Notes: a model not told the origin generated them from the sequence alone. Shown: positions 22,416 to 33,310, counted from the first letter of the stretch. The stretch is 64,000 nt of DNA from Rhizoclosmatium globosum (GCA_002104985.1 MCGO01000164.1:21236-85235); one strand, 5' to 3'. A program made the numbers and translations.

Positions 22416-23507
22416 TCACTCAACCCCGACCCTCTCCTCAACAGTATCCCGACCCATCAAATAATTACCATGCATCCAAATAAGACACCGCCTCCCCGAA
22501 AACCCATCCGACACTTCCCCCGTCAACTCGCTCTCCGCCAAATCAAGATCATTGAAAAAGACTAGATGCGCGAGGGATGCAGGAATCGTGTGCGTTAAGT
22601 TGTTGCGGGATAGATTTATGGTTCTTATTTGTGGGGAGGACCAAGTTTCGGGGATTGGACCTGTTAAGGTGTTGAAGGAGAGGTTCAGGTGTTGTAGGCG
22701 GGGGAGGATGCACAGGGATGGTGGGATTTGGGCATTGAGATTGTTGTGGGAGAGGTTTAAATCACTGAGAAAGTTGCACTTCCATGTGGTTGGGATGGGA
22801 CCTGTAAGGTTGTTGTAGGAAAGGTCGAGAATTGTAAGCAGATACATGGACGCGAGGGAATCGGGGATTTGGGAAGAGATTTGGTTGCGAGAGAGGATTA
22901 GGATAGACAGGAAGGGGATTGTGCAGATGCCTTGGTCAAAGCGGGTAAGTCTGTTGCTTGAAAGGTTGAGGCTTTTGAGGTTTCTTAGCTGGTTGAAAGT
23001 GGGTGGTATCTGCTCGATAAGATTGTTTGAAAGAACGAGGCGTTCGAGACTTGATAGATTCCCGAATTCGTGTGGGATGGAGGTAAGTGTGTTGTTGTAG
23101 AGACTGAGAACTTTGAGCGAAGCCAATGAACTCCATTCAGCCGGAATCGATCCACTAAATCCACCATTAATGCATTGAATAAATTTCAGGTTTGATAGTG
23201 ATCCAAAGCAAGATGGCAACGTAATTGGTTTGGAGGAAGACACTCGAGCCTCCAAATGCTCCTCCTTCACCAAATAAACCATCGAATACGCTTCTTGGAA
23301 AGCCCTAGGCCAGTGAAAGAAGGGTCCGTTCTTCAAAACAGACTGAGGTTCAACGATACCACCGTAATATCTCCACATAACCTTCTTTGCAAACACGGGA
23401 TCCAGAATAACTGCATCGAATGCTCGTGATACCAATCTCAGGTTAAGCACATGATCCGGATCAAGAAAGACAAGAATCGCGGCAACAAGTTCAGTTGGGA
23501 TTGGCAT
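22416..23507 (-). CDS. F-box / leucine-rich-repeat protein, 363 aa
   Basis: Single exon. I chose the ATG at 23507 (MPIPTELVAAILVFLDPDHV), which begins exactly at the F-box; upstream in-frame codons have no ATG. F-box residues 1-40, then about nine LRRs (LSSLERLVLSNNLIEQIPPT; LTGPIPTTWKCNFLSDLNLS; LTGPIPETWSSPQIRTINLS). The repeats alternate between plant-type LxGxIP and shorter animal-like repeats. Predicted SCF substrate receptor. Same architecture as the genes at 12333, 39636 and 55454 but clearly diverged, so the group is old or fast-evolving. Confidence 0.83.
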   Translation of the reverse strand: MPIPTELVAAILVFLDPDHVLNLRLVSRAFDAVILDPVFAKKVMWRYYGGIVEPQSVLKNGPFFHWPRAFQEAYSMVYLVKEEHLEARVSSSKPITLPSCFGSLSNLKFIQCINGGFSGSIPAEWSSLASLKVLSLYNNTLTSIPHEFGNLSSLERLVLSNNLIEQIPPTFNQLRNLKSLNLSSNRLTRFDQGICTIPFLSILILSRNQISSQIPDSLASMYLLTILDLSYNNLTGPIPTTWKCNFLSDLNLSHNNLNAQIPPSLCILPRLQHLNLSFNTLTGPIPETWSSPQIRTINLSRNNLTHTIPASLAHLVFFNDLDLAESELTGEVSDGFSGRRCLIWMHGNYLMGRDTVEERVGVE

Positions 23508-23718
23508 CACTTTTCTCTTTCCTTCGATTGACCAATCAGATTTGCCCACCTCAACGCCCAAACCACAAACACGAAAACCCTCTCAAAAAAGCAGGTGCGT
23601 GCATTCTTTTCCCCACTTTGATCCCCTTCTTTCTATCTGTATGCGTGTCCTTTCTCCCTCTTTCCGTACCTTATCGACAACTAATACGTACTCAATACAC
23701 AATGCAACCTAAACAGAA

Positions 23719-25211
23719 ATGGTCAACTTTGCCAAAGCCATCTCACTCGCACTTGCAGCCATCCCACTCGCCCAGGCCACAGTCTACTTCCAAGAGACCT
23801 TTGACAGTACGTGACACCTTTCCCTCTTCACCACCTACCACCTAGCACTCTCTCTCTCTCTCTCAAACCAACCACTAAAACACCCCAAATTCAGGCGACA
23901 AGATCCCGTCTCGATGGATCCAATCCGAATCAAAAGACGACTTTGGAAAATTCAAAATCAGCGCTGGAAAGTTCCACGCGGACGCCAAGGCCTCGCGTGG
24001 ATTGCAGACGTCGCAGGACGCCAAGTTCTACTCCATCTCAGCGGCGCTTGACAAGGAGTTTGATAACAAGGACAAGGACCTTGTGCTCCAGTTTACTGCA
24101 AAGTTTGAGCAGAACATTGGTGTGTTTGTGATTAAATAGGTTTCGAGGGGTGTTGGGGTGAAATTAACATGCATTATTAGATTGTGGAGGTGGTTACATT
24201 AAGCTCCTTCCAAAGATGGATCCAAAGAAGTTCAACGGAGAGACTCCATACTCCATCATGTTTGGCCCTGACATTTGCGGACACGACAAGAAGATTCACG
24301 CTATTTTGAACTACAAGGACAAGAACCACTTGATCAAGAAGACTATTGCGCCTGGAAGTGACCAATTGACTCGTACGTATTATTATATAATGGGTATCGG
24401 AAAACTAATGCCACTCCTCATCCGTAAACAACAGACCAATACACATTCATCCTCAAGCCAGATCAAACCTTCAAAATCCTCTTGGACGGTGAAGAAAAGG
24501 AATCTGGATCCATTACTGACGAATGGGACCTCCTCCCACCGAAGAAGATCAAGGACCCATCCGCCTCTAAACCTGCTGACTGGGTTGACGACGCCGAAAT
24601 CGCGGACCCAACTGACAAGAAGCCAAAGGGATGGGACGAAATTCCAGCCACCATTGTCGACCCTGAAGCTGAGAAGCCAGAGGACTGGGACGATGAGATG
24701 GATGGAGAATGGGAGGCTCCAAAGATTGCGAACCCAGAGTACAAAGGGGAGTGGAAGGCGAAGCAGATTCCAAACCCTGAGTACAAGGGTCCTTGGGTTC
24801 ACCCTGAGATTGATAACCCAGAGTACAGTTGAGTCTCTTCTTGTTCTTGTTCCGTTCTTGTCGTCTCATACTAAATCTTACAATACCCTAACAGAGGAAG
24901 ACGCTGAAATCTACCACTACACAAACGCCCACGTCGGTTTCGATCTCTGGCAAGTCAAGTCCGGCACAATCTTTGACAACATTATCGTGACGGACTCTAT
25001 CGCCGAAGCCGAGAAGTTTGGAAAGAAGACATGGGCTGATTTGAAGGAGAAGGAGCAATCTGCCAAGGACAAGTTGGACGAGAAGGAGAGAAAGGAAGCT
25101 GAAGAGAAGGCTGAGAAGGAGAAGAAGGAGAGAGAGGCTGAGGAGGCTGCTTCCAAGAAGGATGAGAAGGTTGCTGATGATGCTGAGGAGATTGAGCATG
25201 AGGAGCTTTAA
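23719..25211 (+). CDS. Calreticulin, ER lectin chaperone
   Basis: Five exons: 23719-23806, 23895-24119, 24181-24372, 24435-24827, 24895-25211. A signal peptide (FAKAISLALAAIPLAQA) is followed by the N domain (CGGGYIKLLPK; EYSIMFGPDICG-type segment reading YSIMFGPDICG). The P-domain has both repeat types: IADPTDKKPKGWDE, IVDPEAEKPEDWDD, then GEWEAPKIANPEYKGEW and KQIPNPEYKGPW. The acidic, lysine-rich C domain ends HEEL. There is no transmembrane segment, so this is calreticulin and not calnexin. It folds monoglucosylated glycoproteins and buffers Ca2+ in the ER lumen. The HEEL terminus departs from the usual HDEL/KDEL retrieval signal. Confidence 0.95.
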
Positions 25212-25400
25212 ATTTCGTTTTAAGTGTACTGTGTGTGTGTTTTTGTAATTATGAACGCCTCGTTCTCCTTCTCTCTCGATCGTTCGTTTCTTTGAGTAAT
25301 TGCACAAGAATGAGAATGGATACTGATTTAATTGACCTCTTATTCATTTCTCTACTTGATACTTCTTTGTCTCTATCCAAGCACAGATTCTCACCCGCAA

Positions 25401-26084
25401 ATGATCGGCGCCCACCAAATCCAAGTGCAAGTCCAAGTCCAAGCGCACCACCTTCTGCGTCGCCGCCTCTTATCAACGTCGCCATCTCCAACGTCGGCGC
25501 CGTACCCGTTTCCGCTGTTCTGGACCAAGTCGCCGACGACCACCTCGCTCGCCCTTTCATTCACAAAGTTCTCGTCGCCGCCGTCGTCAACAGACAAACG
25601 AGTCGTTGGTTGGATCAAAACGCAGTTGCCGCCGACTGCGAAACCAGTTCCTACAACAACTAACTTTGAGCCGAATCTGAAGTTTGAAGGTTTGTTTTTG
25701 TTTTTCATGGTTGTGGGAAAAGGGCTGAAATGGATTCAGAGGTGCTGCATCAGGTTCTTAATGAATCTATCCACGAGGATGAAGGGTTGCAGCAGTTGGC
25801 GTTTAATCAGAAGGAAGGATACTTGAACGTTTCTGACACAAGAGTCTATACTCCATGGGGTCGTGTTAGGTACGTCCTTCATCCGACACACTCTCAAAAC
25901 TAAACTGCTGCACAGTGATCCTGAAGATTTGATCGGCGCGGTTCTCTTGAAGGAAGGAAAGATTGTGCCGGGTACTTTCCAACCAACTGGTACACACAGA
26001 ATCGTGTCCATGAATGGATTGTTTTGTTTGAGTGAAACGTTGACGGGAAAGCTTGTTGAGAAGTTGAGCAAGATTCAGGGATGA
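25401..26084 (+). CDS. Conserved small protein, possibly mitochondrial, 195 aa
   Basis: Three exons (25401-25689, 25740-25869, 25916-26084), phases consistent throughout. The N-terminal ~80 residues are low-complexity with an arginine cluster (HHLLRRRLLSTSPSPTSAP) that could be a mitochondrial presequence. The C-terminal part looks conserved: LAFNQKEGYLNVSDTRVYTPWG, then DPEDLIGAVLLKEGKIVPGT and GTHRIVSMNGLFCLSETL. I have the impression of a family widespread in fungi but cannot name it. The N-terminal exon boundary is uncertain because a second frame is open across the same interval. Confidence 0.6.
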
Positions 26085-26345
26085 GTGGTACCCATAACGT
26101 GTGTTCGGATTACACAACCTTAATAAACGGTCGCGACGGATTTATTGGACAGCATTCACACTGAACGAAACTTCATCCTCCTTAGATATCTCGGGAATAT
26201 TTCTCATTCAATCATTCAATGCACTTCAATACTGTATTTCTAACCATTCAACCATGACATAAAAATGTGGCTTAAACCGAAACACCGCTAAAAATCCGTC
26301 TCAACCTTAATTGTTTACCACAACCCCTTCACTCACTTAATTCCC

Positions 26346-26993
26346 TCACGCAACCGTTCCCTCTCTAACCATCCACCACCCATTCTGCCCTCCCTCCAAA
26401 TCAACATCAAGCGCCGTCGCATAAACTCTAAACCCAAACCGCTCATAAAACGCGATATTCTTCTTCGTGCCCGTCCACAACGCGACCGTCACACCCGGAT
26501 CTACCTGATCAAGTCTGTGCCGAAGGAGTGCGGACGCGGATCCGTGGTTGTGGTTAGTTGAACCGATGTAGTCTAATGAGAGGTACGGCTTCTCTGGAGC
26601 GTTTTGTGCGATTCCGGCGTAGATTGCGTGGACTTCGGGGTGGAATGGGGATTCAGTCTGTGTGGCTTCTTGTTTGGTTTCGGTGTTGGAAGAGGTAGTT
26701 GTGGCATCGGGGTTGGAGGAAGGAGGGGAGGTGACTGGGACGTGTGACCAGATGGCAACGGCGTTTAGGTCGTCAGTTACTTCGATGAAGGTGGATGGGT
26801 CTTTGAGGGCGGTTTTGAGGAGGGTGGGCCAGTATTTGGACATTTCAGAGGTGCGGATGACTGGATCTGGGATGATCCAGATTGTGAAGGGTGCGTCGGT
26901 GAACGCTGCGGTAAGGGTTTGAGCGGCGGCTTCGTGATCGGAGGGACGGATCGGGCGGCAGTGGATCTGCGTGGGTTGTATGGGGTTGGTCAT
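26346..26993 (-). CDS. GNAT-family N-acetyltransferase, 215 aa
   Basis: Single exon. The first ATG in frame is at 26993 (MTNPIQPTQIHCRPIRPSDH). It has the fungal GNAT layout: N-terminal beta strand and helix (DHEAAAQTLTAAFTD), a middle strand region with a disordered T/S insertion (about residues 93-112), and the acetyl-CoA region GSASALLRHRL, VALWTGTKKNIAFYERFGF. IAFYERFGF is the usual helix-strand preceding the C-terminal strand. Substrate unknown. It is related to both halves of the double-domain gene at 28854-30023; the shared C-terminal EDLEGGQNGWWMVR-like motif makes that clear. Confidence 0.82.
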   Translation of the reverse strand: MTNPIQPTQIHCRPIRPSDHEAAAQTLTAAFTDAPFTIWIIPDPVIRTSEMSKYWPTLLKTALKDPSTFIEVTDDLNAVAIWSHVPVTSPPSSNPDATTTSSNTETKQEATQTESPFHPEVHAIYAGIAQNAPEKPYLSLDYIGSTNHNHGSASALLRHRLDQVDPGVTVALWTGTKKNIAFYERFGFRVYATALDVDLEGGQNGWWMVREGTVA

Positions 26994-27246
26994 ATGGTTG
27001 TTTGGGTTTTGCTGGGAAGTTTTGTAAATTGGGTGGGGGAAAGCCACGAATTTGAAATAATGGCCTCCTTTCCAAACTATTCAGCGTTTACGCCATATGA
27101 ATGGATTTGTAATCATAATATAGGCAAGGAAGAGATGAGGTGCAATGTATATGATGATGTATTGAACTTTCATGATGAGCTTAGATAATAATGAGGAAAG
27201 ATATTCTTAAAAATATGCAGGAGGAATAAATATAGAACACCATGAA

Positions 27247-28534
27247 TTAAATCAAGACGGCACAAGCAACCACCAAAGCACCTGCCAACCCAATTGACCC
27301 AGTTCCAGAAATAACCACATTCGATGGTTTAGATAAAGCGGACGTCTTTGCGTCAGTAGCGCCAGAAGTAGTCTTGGTTGGAGGAATTGGCGAAGGTGCA
27401 ACAACACTGGTTGACGTTGCAGCAGAAGCATCCTTCAATGGGTTTGGAATATTGTCTGGCAAGCTCAAAAGAGGAATTGGTGTCAAAGCCAAGCCGACTT
27501 TGGCACAAGAGTCTGAACGAGCAGAAACACCGCTTTGGTAATCACTGAACCACTTGGATTTATCGTTGCCTGGGAGGTCGCAGTAAGCCAAAAGGGACTC
27601 GGTGACTAGGCAAGTAAAATTAAGTTGGGGTTTAAGGCTTTAAAACGCGATAATACTCACAAAGACCGTTACAGATACAAGTATTTGCAGAATTGGCATC
27701 AGCTCCCTTTCCACAGTTTCGGAATCTCTGATTGAACGCGTCGAGCACGTAGTTACATGCAGGAGTAAGAGGTGTGGGTGTTGGAGTATCTTTGATGGGG
27801 TTTGGAATATTGTTTGGAAGAGACAAGACAGGGATTGCAGTCAATGGCAAACCAACTTTAGCGCATGAATTCGAACGAGCAGCGGATCCGTCTTGGTAGA
27901 CGTTCAACCAGTTTGCTTGATCGTTTCCTGGCAAGTTACAGTAGGCCGAGAGTGACTCAGTGACTTAGAATTGATGGTATTAGATAATATATTGAATAAG
28001 AACGAAAAAAGAAGTACATACAGAGACCAGTACAGAGACAGGTGTCGATTGCCTTCGCGTCAGGACCCTTTCCACAGTTACGGAAGCGCTGTTCGAAAGC
28101 TTCGCGAATATATGTACAAGCTGGGGTAAGTGGTCCAGTTTGAACAGCCCATGGGTTTGGAATGTTGCTGGGGAGAGCAATTACAGGTGCCGAGACAACT
28201 GGCTTGTTAACGGCACTGACAGTGGAGAGCTTAGATCTGTGGTAGCCGACAAGAAACCCAAGCTACTTACAGACAGGCGTTCATAGAGCATCGACAGCGG
28301 CCAAGTAAGGCGTTGTCCATGTGTTTCTGTCGTTTTCTGGGAAGTTACAGTATGTAGTAACTGACTCTGGATCTGCACAGGATGGTGAGTACAACAAATT
28401 GAAACAGTCGTTGCCTTACCAAGCGAGGTGCAGTTACAATCCGTCACAGCGTTGCTGTTAGACGCCTTTCCACAGGCTGAGAATTCTTGTTGGAGAGCCG
28501 TAAGGGCGTAGTTGCAGGCTTGGGAGACGGACAT
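27247..28534 (-). pseudogene. Cys-module GPI-type secreted protein gene with a one-base frameshift
   Basis: Minus-strand relative of the genes at 57339 and 60751. N-terminal unit ACNYALTALQQEFSACGKAS...DCNCTSLG, then two further units (TPACTYI..., TPACNYVLDAFNQRFRNCGK) each paired with a downstream half (TESLLAYCDLPGNDKSKWFS...SCAKVGL). Introns separate the halves. The C-terminus is S/T/P-rich and ends in a hydrophobic stretch (GLAGALVVACAVLI), as in GPI-anchored wall proteins. At about 28286 the sequence reads GATGCTCTATGAACG where both paralogues have GCTCGTATG or GCCCGTATG: one base is missing and a stop follows at once. Everything downstream is intact, so a recent mutation or a sequencing error is likely. 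Confidence 0.7.
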
Positions 28535-28853
28535 TTCTTATAGTCTTATTGAAGAGGCTTTGTTTTTTTTTTGATGGATACACAGTGATGGAATGAACTG
28601 GTCTTTATAGGAGTTGACTCGATCTGCCGCATTTGCCGCTAATCGAACCTTGATTCAATTTATTGCCCAGCCACACATATTCCGTTTCATTGATGAGTGC
28701 GGAGATTGATTTCCGAAACTATGTCTGTCCATTTCAAATGTCAAAAACAGCGCAACTTACGATTAGATGAATGTCGACTCGTATGACACATCGATATCTT
28801 ATTCATTAACTCCATGAAAATCCCATGCATACATCCATATTCAGCGACGTTAT
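28535..28853. other. Intergenic between Cys-module gene and GNAT gene
   Basis: Contains the promoter of the minus-strand Cys-module gene, including a T-rich run at about 28559-28570, and the 3' end of the GNAT double-domain gene. No further gene seen. Confidence 0.4.
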
Positions 28854-30023
28854 TTATTTCTTCATCGAATCGGAAGCGTCTCGTACCAACCACCACGCAT
28901 TTTGACCACACGGCAAATCTTCTTTCAAGGCTTGAGCGTACGGTTTAAACCCGAACCGCTCGTAAAACTTTCTGTTTTGTTTGTTCCCCGTCCACAATGC
29001 CACCTTTGTATCGTTACCGATCCGTTCAAGGCGGTGTCGAATCAATGCTGACGCTGCACCAGTCCCTTCCACTTTGGACCCAATCAAATCAAGGAAAAGG
29101 TATGGCCGAGGCGGAGCCGCAGGACCAATACCCTCCAGAATCCTACGGACCTCATCACGGAATTCATCCATACTTTCGTATTCATGACATACACCATCAT
29201 CAGCACCGACGTTCTCGTTTCGATGAATCCACACGGCAGCTCCATTCAAATCATCTGTTACTTCAATAACCATATTCGGGTCAGAGCTCTTTACAATCGC
29301 CGTGAAATCCACAAGACATTCTTTTGCGCGTGCATTGTCGTCTGGAGTCGTCCATTTAATCCATTCATCCCTGTAAAACGCGGTACTCAGAATATCGATG
29401 ACAATATCTTCTTCTCCATTACGCATAGGTCTGACAATGTGTTCTGATTGTGGATCACGAACCATCCACCAACCATTCTGTCCGCCCTCCAAATCTTCTT
29501 TGAGTGCCTGAGAGTACAGTTTGAATCCAAATCGTTCATAGAATGCAATATTGCTCCTTGTCCCCGTCCATAACGCGACTTTAGTTCCTTGCTCCAAATT
29601 TGCCAGTCTGTGCCGGATGAGTGCGGAAGCAGCGCCTGTTCCTTCCACTTTTGCACCAATAAAATCAAGATACAAATAGGGTTTCTCTGGCGCCGATTGT
29701 TCAATTCCGGCAAAGATGTCGACAACTTCTTTTCTGTAAGGCGGCCGCTTTCGAGGGGTAACCGAGGGAGATTCGGGAGCCTTGAAGGACCAGAGAGCAG
29801 CTGCGTTCAAGTCGTCTGTGACTTCGATGAACGATCCAGGCACAGACGAGACGCCAGTGACAATGTCGGTGAAGTACGTGTCCATGTTGGATTTGCGGAG
29901 GATCGGATCGGGCGTGATCCACTTGGTGAAGGTGCTGTTTGCGAAGGCATAGGAAAGGGTTGCAGCGATGGTTTCTTGTTCGGATGGTTGGAGGAGTCGG
30001 ATGACGTGCACTGGCTTTGGCAT
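28854..30023 (-). CDS. Double-domain GNAT acetyltransferase, 389 aa
   Basis: Start set at the ATG at 30023 (MPKPVHVIRLLQPSEQ). Two GNAT domains lie in tandem in one exon. Domain 1 (about residues 1-190) has LDFIGAKVEGTGAASALIRH and VALWTGTRSNIAFYERFGFK. Domain 2 (about 200-385) has LDLIGSKVEGTGAASALIRH and VALWTGNKQNRKFYERFGFK. The two halves are very similar, including the ends EDLEGGQNGWWMVRD and EDLPCGQNAWWLVRD, so this is an internal duplication, probably of the single-domain gene type at 26346. Both acetyl-CoA-binding loops look intact. Substrate unknown, cytosolic. Confidence 0.85.
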   Translation of the reverse strand: MPKPVHVIRLLQPSEQETIAATLSYAFANSTFTKWITPDPILRKSNMDTYFTDIVTGVSSVPGSFIEVTDDLNAAALWSFKAPESPSVTPRKRPPYRKEVVDIFAGIEQSAPEKPYLYLDFIGAKVEGTGAASALIRHRLANLEQGTKVALWTGTRSNIAFYERFGFKLYSQALKEDLEGGQNGWWMVRDPQSEHIVRPMRNGEEDIVIDILSTAFYRDEWIKWTTPDDNARAKECLVDFTAIVKSSDPNMVIEVTDDLNGAAVWIHRNENVGADDGVCHEYESMDEFRDEVRRILEGIGPAAPPRPYLFLDLIGSKVEGTGAASALIRHRLERIGNDTKVALWTGNKQNRKFYERFGFKPYAQALKEDLPCGQNAWWLVRDASDSMKK

Positions 30024-30183
30024 TTTGGGGGAACGTTTCAAGTCATTTGTGGGTTATTCAACAAAGTAAGGTTATTAAATCTAATAAACTTCGAATAGGA
30101 GAAAAGAGTAAGCTTCCTTATGCTTTCAGTTAAATAGTGATTGATTGACCCACTTCCAAAGGTTCTCGAAATCACAATCCAAA

Positions 30184-31349
30184 ATGCTTTCACTAGTCGC
30201 CCTTTTGCCACTTGTTGCAGCCGCTGCCCAGCTCACCGTGCCTTCCTCATGCGAGTTCCTAGTTGATGACATGAGTCCAAGGTGAGAAGGAAGAGCCTTG
30301 GTTGATTGCGCTGACACGTTGTCTGCCCTTATCACATTCACAGATCCGCTTCAAACTACAGAAATGTGAGTCACTCATTCTGATGGCAAAAGCTTAACTA
30401 TTACTAACACTGTCATGGCAATTGCAATGCCCAGGACTCGTTCGGAAACGTAAAGGTGTGTCTTGCCCCTTCCAAGTCCCGCTTACCATTATTATTTATT
30501 TAGACCCTCAACTTGATCGGCGGAGACTACGGAGTCGATGGCGATGGTTCTAAGCTGACCTACAACTTTGCTGCCACTGACGGACATGTCGATGTCACAC
30601 CGGGATTCCTCCAAAACCCGCCAAACGGAGACCCTGGTTTGCATCCAGCCGATATCCTTGCAAACAACTACTTTTACTTCAAGTTTGGTAAGGATTTCTT
30701 CCACTTGTGATTTGATGTATATCTTGAAACTGATTCTCGGCATTTTTCATAGTCTGGGACGATCAACGCAGCTCCAACGATTTCGGTGTCAAAGTATGCC
30801 AGGATATGACTCCATACCAAGGGCTCTACCTCAATGTGTCCATGCCAGCTGGATCTGACGTGTACTTGACATTGACACAAAAGAACGCTGATTGTTCCGC
30901 CAGAACCAAAGGTATTTGAAAGCATTCGGGTAATTCCTAACGGACTCACTTTCTAATTCTTTATAGACTCTGCATACGTCAAACTCTCCCAATTTCACAC
31001 TCCAAACGGAACTCCACAAGCAATCTTCATCCCCTTCTCCCTCATGGCAAAGGAATTCGACGGTGTCAACAACTTTGACTTCAAACACACAAAGGACGCC
31101 ACGTTCGTCAACTTTAATCCTCCAAGCGTCACTTACAGCTTTTACCACGTTGGTTTGGTCAAGTCTGGAGCTTCTTGTACTCCATCCGTTTCTGGTTCTA
31201 CCAACACTGGTGCATCTTCTACTGGAACTACTGGTACTGGTTCGAATGGTGCTGTTTCTACTGCCGCCCAAGGTTCTGGAAAGTCATCAGGTGAAAAGGT
31301 TGCTGCTGGATTCGCAGCGATGGCAGCAAGTGTTGCTTTACTTATTTAG
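30184..31349 (+). CDS. Secreted GPI-anchored beta-rich protein
   Basis: Six exons: 30184-30281, 30344-30365, 30435-30455, 30504-30687, 30753-30911, 30967-31349. Exons 2 and 3 are micro-exons of 22 and 21 nt; including them gives the continuous reading SASNYRNDSFGNVKTLNLIG. Signal peptide MLSLVALLPLVAAAAQ, then a beta-sandwich-like domain (YLNVSMPAGSDVYLTLTQ; AYVKLSQFHTPNGTPQAIFI), an S/T/G-rich linker and a hydrophobic C-terminus (AAGFAAMAASVALLI) typical of a GPI-addition signal. The domain resembles galactose-binding or CIA30-like sandwiches of fungal wall proteins; no catalytic site is obvious. Confidence 0.72.
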
Positions 31350-31637
31350 GTTGCATTTTTAGCATCTTTTTCTTTTCTTCCGCCTCGTATTATGTTCATG
31401 ATAAAGTAGCCTTTTACTAAAAAGTGGGTTAATGTGTGGACTTAAATGATGTCAAAGAAATGTAATTGTGCTGAGGCATCTGCTCTTGCATTGATTATTA
31501 ATGTTATGCCTATCATGTTCCCCGTGTCGCTTGCGTCATAGATTCAGCCTCCACTTGTGTTTGTCAAACAACTCAAGCCTAACGAATACAACGTGAATAA
31601 GCGTTAAACGTCTTGGACAAAAAGAAACAGACAGCAA

Positions 31638-32419
31638 ATGAGTTGTGCGAATGCCTCATATAGTCCATCAAACAGCATCTTCTGCTTCAAAACAGGTTCT
31701 GTGGTTTCAGCAAACTCAACCATATGTGGAGATAACAAAACATGGAGGATCGTTGGAACAGTTGAGGATCCACTAAAACTCTTTTACGTACGTCGCGAAT
31801 ACTAAATCTACCATTTGTTCTCCAGGGGCTATCTATGGTGTTAACAACGAATACGACCGAATTCAACCCAACAGGTCAATTCCAAGACGAAAAAGGCAAC
31901 GCCGCCACATTCTCGTACGCCTCAAATGGACTCATAAAAATCGAATCCACCTCAAATACCACGACTCTACAAACATGGGGCTCCAACGGCCTTTTCTGCA
32001 TCGACTCCAACAACACTGGAATAATAACCCTCTACGATTCTCCCGTTTTTGGATCAAAGATCATCTGGCAGAGCAACACCGGATTCACACTGGGGTCAGA
32101 ATACCCCGCTGTAGAAGGTTTCGGTCCTGGAACGCCTCCACCTACAGTATCTACAAAGACAGTTGTTGTCGTTGTCTCTCTCTTGGTTATCGCGTTGTTT
32201 GGTTGCGTGATCATCGCGTTGAGGACGTGTAAATCGAAACGAGAAACGCAGGAATATGCGGTGAGGATTAGGGGTAGGGACAGTGAAGCTGGGGAAGAGT
32301 TTTTACCAGAGTATTTGGTGGATGAACCGCCGAGGTATGGTGAGGATGAACCGGTCAGGACGGGGGCTATGGAACAGTTGCGTAGGACTGCGTCACGAGC
32401 TTTGCAGGTTATTAGCTAA
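31638..32419 (+). CDS. Single-pass membrane protein with PPxY motif
   Basis: Two exons, 31638-31787 and 31826-32419 (intron only 38 nt, donor GTACGT, acceptor TCCAG; both sides phase 0). The ectodomain is N/T-rich with many N-x-S/T sites and several Cys (CANAS, FCFK, ICGD, LFCIDS). One strong TM segment follows (VVVVVSLLVIALFGCVIIAL), then a basic stop-transfer and an acidic cytosolic tail with DEPPRYGEDEP; PPRY is a possible PPxY docking site for WW-domain ubiquitin ligases of the Rsp5 class. I see no signal peptide before the ectodomain, so another 5' exon may be missing. Family unknown. Confidence 0.65.
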
Positions 32420-32661
32420 TATTAATACTTTTATTATTTTCAATTTCGACTTGAAAGTGACTGGATTCAGAAGAAGGTTGAAGTAAGCTGATAACATTTG
32501 CGTTATGCAATCTTGACCAATGACTCACCACTGCTCACACTCACTACAAGTCACAACACGCAAGATCGACAGCCTTCTGGCTTTTCCTCATAAAAACCAA
32601 CTACGGCCTTTTCTGATCTTCTCCAGAAATCAAATTCCAAAACCTAATAAGTCTCCACATC

Positions 32662-32871
32662 ATGCCAGCTGATATCGGCCACGAAGCCCAAGTCGCCATT
32701 GAACAAGAAACAAGTCTTATCGACCAGATCACACATGTGATTATCGAAAGCACACACCAGATCTCTGCTGCTATTTTGCATACTGACCAAGTATCCGAAT
32801 CGAGTAAACAAATTTCAGCAACTGAGGAAAAGAATCGCGAGTTGTTGACGCACTTTTCATTTGCAGAATAG
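32662..32871 (+). CDS. GHEAQVAIE small-protein family, member 1 (69 aa)
   Basis: Short intact ORF with its own promoter-sized upstream region. It begins MPADIGHEAQVAIEQETSLI and continues DQITHVIIESTHQISAAIL, the signature shared with the genes at 37247, 37796, 42565 and 43243. Predicted to be one or two amphipathic helices, highly soluble, no signal peptide, no Cys. Function unknown and family not recognised. That five copies keep the same start region while the tails diverge argues that this short ORF is real. Confidence 0.7.
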   Translation: MPADIGHEAQVAIEQETSLIDQITHVIIESTHQISAAILHTDQVSESSKQISATEEKNRELLTHFSFAE

Positions 32872-33084
32872 GTTTATCTTGTTGCTGCCTCTTCATTTTG
32901 TCATACTAGTACCTTAATAAAACGTTGTGTATAGTTTGATTTGTTAACAATCTTGCCTCTCCAACTCAATTACATGAACAAAATGAGTAACAAGTACCCA
33001 CTACTAATTCATATTCAGAAGTTATGGTGTGATGAACGCGATATAAGTGGGTGCAGTCCATGTCACACTGACTCATTGTCGAAA

Positions 33085-33128
33085 CACGTGTGTCACATCC
33101 GGAAGTGTCCTTCTCGCACAACTGTCCT
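33085..33128 (+). repeat. Left terminal inverted repeat of candidate transposon
   Basis: Begins CACGTGTGTCACATCCGGAA. Against the reverse complement of 37149-37191, the outer 27 bases match at 24 positions, including two perfect 9-mers (CACGTGTGT and CCGGAAGTG), with weaker matching inward. Within the left end GGAAGTGTCC (33101-33110) recurs inverted as GGACACTTCC (33263-33272), possibly a second protein-binding site. Confidence 0.6.
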
Positions 33129-33310
33129 CCTCCTTTCATCATTCAAATTCGTCTTATTCTCGCTTCTTCTGTATATTTTGAGGTTAGCAAATGACATTGC
33201 AATGCTTTATAGAACCATGGCGGTGGTTGTTCTTGGGAAACTAAGCTGGGAAAAGAGTCAGAGGACACTTCCAAAAATTGTCACCCAAATATGCAAGATA
33301 TAAACGAAAT

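Noticed and set aside
24383..25307. Minus-strand ORFs opposite calreticulin
   Set aside because: Shadows of the acidic P- and C-domain coding sequence.
25235..25663. Alternative P/S/A-rich ORF overlapping the small conserved gene
   Set aside because: Only the other frame splices cleanly into the conserved exons at 25740 and 25916.
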